Shown: piece by piece, positions 6,781 to 11,299 of the stretch
Layout of the letters: every line of letters begins with the position of its first letter
Position numbering within the stretch: position 1 is the stretch's first letter
Assembly (NCBI GenBank): GCA_009843625.1
Contig: VYDD01000390.1
Coordinates: 1-14,078 of the forward strand
Length of the DNA stretch: 14,078 nucleotides
Reading direction: 5' to 3'
Source of the DNA: Gammaproteobacteria bacterium
Lineage (GTDB): Bacteria > Gemmatimonadota > Gemmatimonadetes > Longimicrobiales > Gaopeijiaceae
Notes under the pieces: model-generated
Seen by the model: the letters and a program-made list of their open reading frames with translations, nothing else
Told to the model about the DNA's origin: nothing
The model's database searches: none
Program-made: the position numbers and the translations under genes

Positions 6781-7557
6781 TCAGTGGCTTTTGCTGCCAG
6801 TAGCGACAACGGGGGCCACTGAAGGTTGATGATCGGCAGACGGCCTCCCCAGACCTGAGACCTCGATCAGGGAGGACAGCGTCGGCACACCTGTAACGGA
6901 TCCGTTCGGACCTATGAATGTGGGTGTCCTTCGCAGGCGGAGATGGTCAATCAGCGCCGAGTCTTGAGCGAGCCGTGATCGGACAGGAGGACTCGGGTCT
7001 TCCATGCACTTGGTCCAGCGACTTCGTTCGTTGGCCCCCAGTCGTGCTGCCAGCCCACCGGGAAAATGATTGAGGAAGCTCGAATCCGTGGGCAGAGCGG
7101 CGTACTCGTACAGGAGGTCGTGAATGGCGCTCAGGTGCTCCTCAGCCTGCGCGCACGCGGCAGCGACCGCGGCGAGCCGGGAGCGTTCGCTGCCAAGTCG
7201 AACAACGTGGCGGAGCCCAATGCCCGCAGACGGATGGGCGACCGAAAATGAATCGAGGACCGCCTCGGCCTGCTGGCAAAACGGGCACTCGTAGTCAGAG
7301 AAGACCACCAAGCGAATCTGCGGCGAGTCCGTGATGAGCGAGCTTCCATTGGCGACATGGCTCCAACCGAATTCGGAAAGGTAGGCCGCCCGAAGGCGAG
7401 AAGCGGATTCGCGCACGGTCGGCATCGCCGGACCACTGGGACCGAAGAGCGCGATCGCCCAGATCCCCAGGAGCGCCCATGTGACGACCTCGGCCCCGCG
7501 ACCAGCGCGGCTCGCCTCCGACCTGTCTGCCCTGTTCCGTCCTCCGAGCCTTCGCAT
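6781..7557 (-). CDS. membrane-anchored DsbA-like thioredoxin-fold oxidoreductase
   Basis: This encodes 258 residues from ATG 7557, chosen because AGGAGAAGG (7564-7572) precedes it and the text upstream is not protein-like; an in-frame ATG at 7677 is not supported. A basic N-terminus is followed by one membrane segment at about 25-40 (VVTWALLGIWAIALFG), giving N-in topology with the catalytic domain outside. The thioredoxin motif is CPFC at 91-94 within VVFSDYECPFCQQAEAVLDSF. The cis-proline signature is TPTF at 211-214, followed by IGPNG. Extra cysteines are at 135 and 184, as in many Thioredoxin_4/DsbA-like proteins. The CxxC predicts thiol oxidase or isomerase activity in the periplasm. It is the first gene of the minus-strand cluster, and the next gene, 28 nt away, has ten clustered cysteines, making it the obvious substrate. 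A general role in envelope disulfide formation remains possible. Confidence 0.88.
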   Translation of the reverse strand: MRRLGGRNRADRSEASRAGRGAEVVTWALLGIWAIALFGPSGPAMPTVRESASRLRAAYLSEFGWSHVANGSSLITDSPQIRLVVFSDYECPFCQQAEAVLDSFSVAHPSAGIGLRHVVRLGSERSRLAAVAAACAQAEEHLSAIHDLLYEYAALPTDSSFLNHFPGGLAARLGANERSRWTKCMEDPSPPVRSRLAQDSALIDHLRLRRTPTFIGPNGSVTGVPTLSSLIEVSGLGRPSADHQPSVAPVVATGSKSH

Positions 7558-7755
7558 CGCTGACCTTCTCCTGTTCGCCGGTTGCTGTACGGTGCCGGGG
7601 CTTCGCTGGAAGCCAGATCCGGCGGTCGATAAAGCGTCGGGCCGATGCAGCTCCCCTGGCCTCAGCCCCGCGACCAAGTTGGTTACGAGCGCCGGTTGAG
7701 TGGGTTTCCCCGGCCTGTACCTTCAGTATCGCCAGCGAATGGAGGCGGTCCTAGA

Positions 7756-7814
7756 GGGGAATCCCGGGTTTTCCGACGGGAAAAACCCGCAGCGTCATTG
7801 ACGGGAGATTCCCC
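7756..7814. repeat. nested inverted repeat (large stem-loop)
   Basis: Outer arms GGGGAAT (7756-7762) and ATTCCCC (7808-7814) extend inward as GGGGAATC..CCG against GGGGAATCTCCCG read from the other strand. An inner hairpin pairs GGGTTTTCC (7766-7774) with GGGAAAAACCC (7778-7788), with one extra A bulged. The structure lies between divergent genes. It could be a bidirectional regulatory or RNA structure, or a mobile-element end. Confidence 0.55.
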
Positions 7815-7905
7815 CCGAGCCGGGGGTGGACGTTCCAGACAGGTCCCCGCCGGAAGACGCCGACGGCGACCGAACCGCCTTGCGGGATTTACCAAGCGGC
7901 CAGCT

Positions 7906-7934
7906 TTGTGGAGCGGGACCGTCTGGACTATCCT
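7906..7934 (+). promoter_or_regulatory. candidate sigma-70-type promoter for the lipoprotein
   Basis: TTGTGG (7906-7911) and TATCCT (7929-7934) are separated by exactly 17 nt and lie about 60 nt before the lipoprotein start. The same -10 hexamer appears before the TonB receptor gene. The matches to consensus are partial (3/6 and 4/6). Confidence 0.35.
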
Positions 7935-7996
7935 TGTGGCGCGGATATGGGTTCGCTTCCGTGACACCAGAGGCGCAAGGAAGGAGGGGACACGGC

Positions 7997-8578
7997 ATGC
8001 GGATCGCACGCGTTCAGATCGTCGTCGCCGCCGTCCTGCTGGCAGGATGCGCGACTCTCCGCCCGGAGCCCTACGAGGACTTCTTGGCGGTCGGCGCAAC
8101 TTACCCCGCCGGAAAGCTGCCGGTCGCCCGGATCAACCGCCTGTTCGGTCGTGACGCCGACGCGCCGGTGGAGGTTGCGGTAGGTCACCGGGAGACGCGG
8201 ACCCGAGATGGGGAGATCACCCACGCGTCCATTGGGCTCGCTTATCCAGAGGACCATAGATGCGCGCTGGATTTCAGCGACTCGCCCGCGCGGTTCCAAG
8301 AGTTCATGGAGTGCCGAGCAAGATTCCAGGACGCCATCTTCTGTGTGATCGTCGGCGAAGTGGAGTCCGAAAACATCACGCTTCACACGATACTGGGGTT
8401 CCACATCCACCCCCGTCACGAGGGGCGGCGGACATGCGGCCGTCATCGTGACCGCCGGAGCATATCGAGCTTGGGAACTGCTGACGGCGCGGATCAACTT
8501 GAGCAACTTGAGCATCCGGCCGGGGAAACTAGCGCGGTGGTGCGGAGTTACGCTGATTACCACCGCACCGGAGTGTGA
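7997..8578 (+). CDS. outer-membrane-type lipoprotein of unknown function, probably frame-broken near its 3' third
   Basis: The start at ATG 7997 is fixed by AAGGAGGGG (7981-7989) and by a lipoprotein signal, MRIARVQIVVAAVLLAGC, with lipobox LAGC giving the lipidated Cys at residue 18. The intact frame gives 193 residues. Up to about residue 134 the text is protein-like (VARINRLFGRDADAPVEVAV, YPEDHRCALDFSDSPARFQE, AIFCVIVGEVESENITLHTI). After that it turns into Arg/His/Ser-rich text with many A/T third positions. The frame one base further on becomes GC3-rich and protein-like there (HAAVIVTAGAYRAWELL) and stays open to 8708. Removing one base from the GGGGTT run at 8395-8400 would join them into a product of about 236 residues. 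I do not recognise the family. It is divergent from the DsbA-like cluster and may or may not belong to it. Confidence 0.7.
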   Translation: MRIARVQIVVAAVLLAGCATLRPEPYEDFLAVGATYPAGKLPVARINRLFGRDADAPVEVAVGHRETRTRDGEITHASIGLAYPEDHRCALDFSDSPARFQEFMECRARFQDAIFCVIVGEVESENITLHTILGFHIHPRHEGRRTCGRHRDRRSISSLGTADGADQLEQLEHPAGETSAVVRSYADYHRTGV

Positions 8579-8708
8579 AAAAGACATGGAGGGTCGATTC
8601 ACAGTCCGGGGCTTCGAAGATTCACACGGTCGCCGCAATAGCCGTCGCAGGGTCGCCCGGGTCTTCCCGCGGCCCGAGTACCGGTCGAAGGCAATCCGGT
8701 CGGGGTAG
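8401..8708 (+). pseudogene. displaced 3' part of the lipoprotein gene (+1 frame)
   Basis: This frame (codons starting at 8403 and every 3 nt, stop TAG 8706-8708) reads STPVTRGGGHAAVIVTAGAY and later LLTARINLSNLSIRPGKLAR, then CGVTLITTAPECEKDMEG, with high GC at third codon positions. The lipoprotein frame over the same bases does not look coding. The end after about 8625 becomes Arg-rich, so the true stop is uncertain. The only start inside it is GTG 8448, without a ribosome site, so it is best read as the tail of the upstream lipoprotein. Confidence 0.45.
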
Positions 8709-8985
8709 GTGCCAAGCGGCAGACCGAGCACCTCGTCGGCCGGTGCCAACCGATGGACGGCCCTCGACTTATGACCGTACCTGAGCGCGGAAACGACATG
8801 GGGGTCCGATGCGCACTTCGCGTCTCCGGCGGTGCGCACCGGACCTCCTGCTCATCCCGCAGCGCGGCAAGGTCTTGCGGCTCCGCTGCCGGGTCGCCCG
8901 TGGCGCACCAGCAACTGGGGCCGTGGCGGGAGCGACCCCCCTCGCAGAGGGCTCGGTACGGGTTCGGGGCGAGGTGGAGATTCAC
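8622..8985 (-). pseudogene. small hypothetical gene with frame break(s), minus strand (orfC)
   Basis: A GTG start at 8985 is preceded by a purine-rich AGGAGGGAAGGGG tract. The first 50 codons have strong GC3 bias and read LHLAPNPYRALCEGGRSRHG, then PSCWCATGDPAAEPQDLAAL with a cluster of cysteines. At about 8840 the coding signal moves to the -1 frame (KCASDPHVVSALRYG, then LAPADEVLGLPLGTYPDRIA) exactly at the 10-bp palindrome GGTGCGCACC (8831-8840). A second shift near 8665 could lead to EDPGDPATAIAATV and TGA at 8624-8622. No family is recognised. It lies 26 nt downstream of orfB and converges on the lipoprotein. It may be a decayed accessory gene of the integrase-bearing element, or the breaks may be sequence errors. 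Confidence 0.4.
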
Positions 8986-9011
8986 ACCCCGCCCCTTCCC
9001 TCCTGGGGTCG

Positions 9012-9191
9012 CTACCGCATCAACAATCCCTGGCGGGAAGGCCGTCCGAACGCCGCCGTGGAACGCGGCGAATCAACCCGCTCCTCCTGCGGCTGCCGCC
9101 GTTGCCCAAACTGCTCGCGCCGTTCTCCCTGCCAGCGTCCGCCCGCGTGGTCGCTGGCTCCGGCCACCCACGAGCACCTCGGCCCCGACAC
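9012..9191 (-). CDS. small hypothetical ORF, 59 residues (orfB)
   Basis: GTG 9191 to TAG 9014-9012 gives 59 residues. It opens VSGPRCSWVAGASDHAGG, is rich in Gln, Glu and Arg in the middle, and shows high GC3. It is in the same frame as the 3' part of orfA and is separated from it by TGA 9236-9234, with the frame open between them. No good ribosome site is visible. It lies between orfA and orfC in the same orientation. No family is recognised and it may not be expressed. Confidence 0.28.
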   Translation of the reverse strand: MSGPRCSWVAGASDHAGGRWQGERREQFGQRRQPQEERVDSPRSTAAFGRPSRQGLLMR

Positions 9192-9233
9192 CGCGATCCG
9201 CGTCTGCCTTACGCAGCGGCCCCCGTCCGGGTT

Positions 9234-9411
9234 TCACCCGCCGGCCATGGAGACCGCCGGTTCGATGCGGCGGTCCGGCTTGCCGAGAGTCGGGTTGCCC
9301 CCGCCGTGCGCCTCCTCCGGGCCGCACATCTTTCCCTTGTAGCCGCCCGTCGCCTTGGGGTTCTCGGGACCCGCCCGTGGGCGGGTCCTTGGCCGACTGG
9401 GTGCCAGCCAT
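9234..9411 (-). pseudogene. small Gly/Pro-rich hypothetical ORF with a frame break at a GC hairpin (orfA)
   Basis: ATG 9411 opens a GC3-rich frame (MAGTQSAKDPPTGG). After about codon 14 the protein-like text continues one base further on as PENPKATGGYKGKMCGPEEA followed by HGGGNPTLGKPDRRIEPAV and ends MAGG at TGA 9236-9234, giving about 58 residues in all. The switch coincides with the perfect 10-bp inverted repeat at 9367-9388. The original frame runs on to 9073 but loses coding character. I do not recognise the family. It is the first of three small co-oriented ORFs upstream of, and divergent from, the integrase. One extra base in the sequence would explain the break; a programmed +1 shift is possible but has no other support. 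Confidence 0.42.
9367..9388. repeat. perfect GC-rich inverted repeat
   Basis: GGACCCGCCC (9367-9376) and GGGCGGGTCC (9379-9388) are perfect inverted copies separated by 2 nt. The repeat lies inside orfA at its frame break. It is followed on the plus strand by only two T residues, so it is not a good terminator. Confidence 0.8.
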
Positions 9412-9749
9412 CCAAGTTATGCTCTTCCATACCCTGTCGAGCCCTGAAAACCGCTCTCACGGCCATTCTGGGCGTTTTGGCGGCCGTTTCGTGGAATCCG
9501 AGGCCGTGGGATCGCCTGTAACGCACGAACTCCACTCCCGGAGGGGTAGGAGTACCCCCGGTTTCGGGCTTTCGGCCGAGGAACTCGACATCCTCGCGGC
9601 GGATGATCGAGCTGCGGAAACCGGGTGGAGGCGCGCTCGCGACCGCTGAAAGGCTGGCGATGGCCGCGCGGCCCACGAGCGCCATCAGGTGACCCGGGTC
9701 CGGCGCTCCGCGCCCATGGACATGGCGCGGGACGGTCGTTATAGGGGGT

Positions 9750-9798
9750 TCGGGGGCATCCCCCGACCAGAGTTTTTGTGAAACAAAATAACATCTGG
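9750..9798. repeat. adjacent GC hairpin and AT-rich nested inverted repeat upstream of the integrase; possible attachment or control site
   Basis: TCGGGGG (9750-9756), CAT, CCCCCGA (9760-9766) form a perfect 7-bp hairpin. Directly after it, CCAGA (9767-9771) and TCTGG (9794-9798) enclose TTTTGT (9774-9779), GAA, ACAAAA (9783-9788). The AT-rich second element stands out in GC-rich DNA. Paired half-sites with a short spacer resemble a tyrosine-recombinase core site, and the site is about 190 nt before the integrase start. A terminator reading is weaker because the T-run begins 6 nt after the first stem. Confidence 0.45.
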
Positions 9799-9973
9799 CT
9801 CCTCCACAAACCGGAGAACCCAGCGCCCCCGTGGCGGCTGCCCCGCAAGGCTGATCCCGCGCACTCCCCCGAAGGCCGTTTCATCGACCGGGCCATGATG
9901 GCCTGACGGAAGACTAGCGGAAAACCCCCGCCCACGCGACCTTTCGTTCGCGCAGATCGTGCAGTCCATCTAT

Positions 9974-9979
9974 CGAGAG
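9974..9979 (+). promoter_or_regulatory. ribosome binding site of the integrase
   Basis: GAGAGG lies 7 nt before ATG 9987. A second ATG follows immediately at 9990, so the start may vary by one codon. Confidence 0.55.
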
Positions 9980-9986
9980 GAATCGA

Positions 9987-11150
9987 ATGATGGCACGCAC
10001 GAAACGAAGTCGGCGCTCGTACGGCGCCGGCGAATGGGGCCGGAACCGGGTCAGGATCTTCCCCGACCCGAAGACCGGCATGTTCCAGATCGAGTGGCGA
10101 GAGAACGGGCGCAGGCTCACCCGGTCCCTCAAGCACCGTGACTGGCGGCGCGCGAAGCGGCAGGCGGACGAATTCGCCGCCGGGTTCGCCGGACCGGAGA
10201 TCGGGGGCGCGGCGGAAACCAAGCCCGAGCCGCTCACTCTGGAGCGGCTCTTTGACATCTACGGTCAGGAGGTGACGCCCGCCAAGGGCGCTCACACGCG
10301 GCAGCACGACCGAACGTCGATGCGGATGTTCCTCGACCTCTTCGGACGGTCCCGCGACCCGGCGACGCTGTCCCAGAGGGACGGGGACCGATTCATCCGG
10401 GAGCGCCGCGCTGGCAGGATCGGACCGAGTGGCAGGCCGGTGGCGGACCGGACGGTCGAATACGACCTGAAGTTCCTGATCGCCGTCCTCAACTGGGCGG
10501 CGAAGTCCCGGGACGAGCAGGGCCGGTTGCTGCTCGACCGGAATCCGCTGAGAGGGCTCAGGACGCCCACGGAGAAGAACCCGAACCGGGTGGTGCTTGG
10601 CGAGGAGGAGTACCAGGCGCTTCTGGAGGTGTCACTCCGGGTGGACTGGCGGTTCCATGTCGCGCTCGTGCTCGCGCACGAAACCGGCCACCGGATCGGT
10701 GCCATCCGGCAGCTTCGGTGGCGTGACATCGACTTCGAGGACGGAACCATCGTCTGGCGCGCCGAGCACGACAAGACCGGCTACGAGCACGTCACGCCCG
10801 TCACGGACGAGGCCTTGGATTCCTTGAAGGAGGCGCGGAGTTGGAATCCCGCTGCCGGGGATGCCCCGGTCATGCCCGCACCCCGGAATCCGTCGGCCTG
10901 CATGGGAGCCGCGTTGGCGCAGGGGTGGTGGGACAGGGCCGAGAGGCTCGCGGGACTGGAGCCGAAGCCCGGCAGGGGCTGGCACTCGCTGCGGCGCAAG
11001 TTTGCCAGCGACCTGATGGACCAGCCGTTGAAGGTGCTCTGCCAACTCGGCGGCTGGAAGACGGCCAAGACGGTGCTTCGGTGCTATCAGAGAGCCGACG
11101 AGGGACAGCTTCGGAAGGCTCTGGAAGACCGCCGCCGGGCTCGCGGCTGA
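9987..11150 (+). CDS. tyrosine recombinase / phage-type integrase
   Basis: This encodes 387 residues from ATG 9987. A basic N-terminus with an arm- or AP2-like beta segment (RVRIFPDPKTGMFQIEW, then RRLTRSLKHRDW) is followed by an SAM-like core-binding domain at about 83-190 (LTLERLFDIYGQEV, then YDLKFLIAVLNWAAK). The catalytic domain spans about 200-375 and has all expected residues: Arg236 in HETGHRIGAIRQLRWRDID, Lys263 in EHDKTGYEH, His333 and Arg336 in WHSLRRKFA, Trp357 in LGGWKTAKTV and Tyr367 in RCYQRA. It should cut and rejoin DNA through a 3'-phosphotyrosine. Nothing is truncated, so it may be active. No excisionase gene, relaxase or phage structural gene is visible in the window. It sits between decayed small ORFs and the TonB receptor, so it probably marks one end of an integrated element or its remnant. 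Confidence 0.93.
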   Translation: MMARTKRSRRSYGAGEWGRNRVRIFPDPKTGMFQIEWRENGRRLTRSLKHRDWRRAKRQADEFAAGFAGPEIGGAAETKPEPLTLERLFDIYGQEVTPAKGAHTRQHDRTSMRMFLDLFGRSRDPATLSQRDGDRFIRERRAGRIGPSGRPVADRTVEYDLKFLIAVLNWAAKSRDEQGRLLLDRNPLRGLRTPTEKNPNRVVLGEEEYQALLEVSLRVDWRFHVALVLAHETGHRIGAIRQLRWRDIDFEDGTIVWRAEHDKTGYEHVTPVTDEALDSLKEARSWNPAAGDAPVMPAPRNPSACMGAALAQGWWDRAERLAGLEPKPGRGWHSLRRKFASDLMDQPLKVLCQLGGWKTAKTVLRCYQRADEGQLRKALEDRRRARG

Positions 11151-11160
11151 AATCGAGACC

Positions 11161-11182
11161 AGCGGGAATCATTCAGCGGGAA
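11161..11182. repeat. short direct repeat just after the integrase
   Basis: AGCGGGAA occurs at 11161-11168 and 11175-11182, 14 nt start to start. Such close repeats can be arm-binding sites for the integrase, but 8 bp in GC-rich DNA is weak evidence. Confidence 0.3.
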
Positions 11183-11231
11183 ATCGGGCTGTCGAACATG
11201 CAACCACATTCACTGCAATAAGATGCGAAAC

Positions 11232-11260
11232 TTCAACCACATGTCAGCCCGTCTTATCCT
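11232..11260 (+). promoter_or_regulatory. candidate promoter for the TonB receptor
   Basis: TTCAAC (11232-11237) and TATCCT (11255-11260) with a 17-nt spacer lie 40 nt before the start at 11300. The -35 is poor. The -10 matches the one proposed for the lipoprotein. Confidence 0.28.
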
Positions 11261-11286
11261 ACGATGGTCCTGACGTTGCGGCTAAA

Positions 11287-11293
11287 GGGGAGG
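11287..11293 (+). promoter_or_regulatory. ribosome binding site that fixes the TonB receptor start
   Basis: GGGGAGG lies 6 nt before ATG 11300. The in-frame ATG at 11264 has no such site and would put a basic stretch before the signal peptide. Confidence 0.7.
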
Positions 11294-11299
11294 CGGACG

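Larger units (their letters stand above)
7558..7996. other. divergent intergenic region between the DsbA-like cluster and the lipoprotein
   Basis: About 440 nt without a supported gene. It must carry promoters for both directions. A plus-strand promoter candidate lies at 7906-7934, and a nested inverted repeat lies at 7756-7816. I found no convincing minus-strand promoter; TTTATC (about 7628-7633, minus strand) is the best -10-like hexamer and has a poor -35. Confidence 0.55.
9412..9986. other. region upstream of the integrase, weak coding signal only
   Basis: A minus-strand frame from ATG 9685 (MALVGRAAIASLSAVAS and on) stays open to 9209 with moderate GC3, but it has no ribosome site and overlaps orfA. 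The plus-strand frame ending at 9649 is similarly ambiguous (GLSAEELDILAADDRA near its end). I call neither. The part from about 9690 to 9986 holds the hairpins at 9750-9798 and the integrase leader. Confidence 0.45.
11151..11299. other. intergenic region between integrase and TonB receptor
   Basis: About 150 nt. It contains the 8-bp direct repeat AGCGGGAA at 11161-11168 and 11175-11182 (14 nt apart) and a candidate promoter at 11232-11260. I see no terminator after the integrase and no clear direct repeat matching the region before it. Confidence 0.5.

Noticed and set aside
7928..8839. Minus-strand open frame of 303 codons across the lipoprotein
   Set aside because: Most of it is in codon register with the lipoprotein on the other strand and loses GC3 bias below about 8650. 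Only its first part (8640-8839) looks coding, and that part is treated under orfC.
9367..9388. GC hairpin as a rho-independent terminator
   Set aside because: It has only two T residues after the stem on the plus strand and none on the minus strand, and it lies inside a coding-like ORF.
8753..9649. Plus-strand open frame of 298 codons
   Set aside because: It is Arg/Pro/Ser-rich with no ribosome site. Its end (GLSAEELDILAADDRA) looks protein-like, but it is the exact antisense register of an equally weak minus-strand frame, so neither is called.
9741..9769. tRNA-like GGGGGTTCGGGGGC...CCCCCGACCA end
   Set aside because: There is a TTCG and a CCA-like end, but no acceptor, D or anticodon arms upstream fit a cloverleaf.
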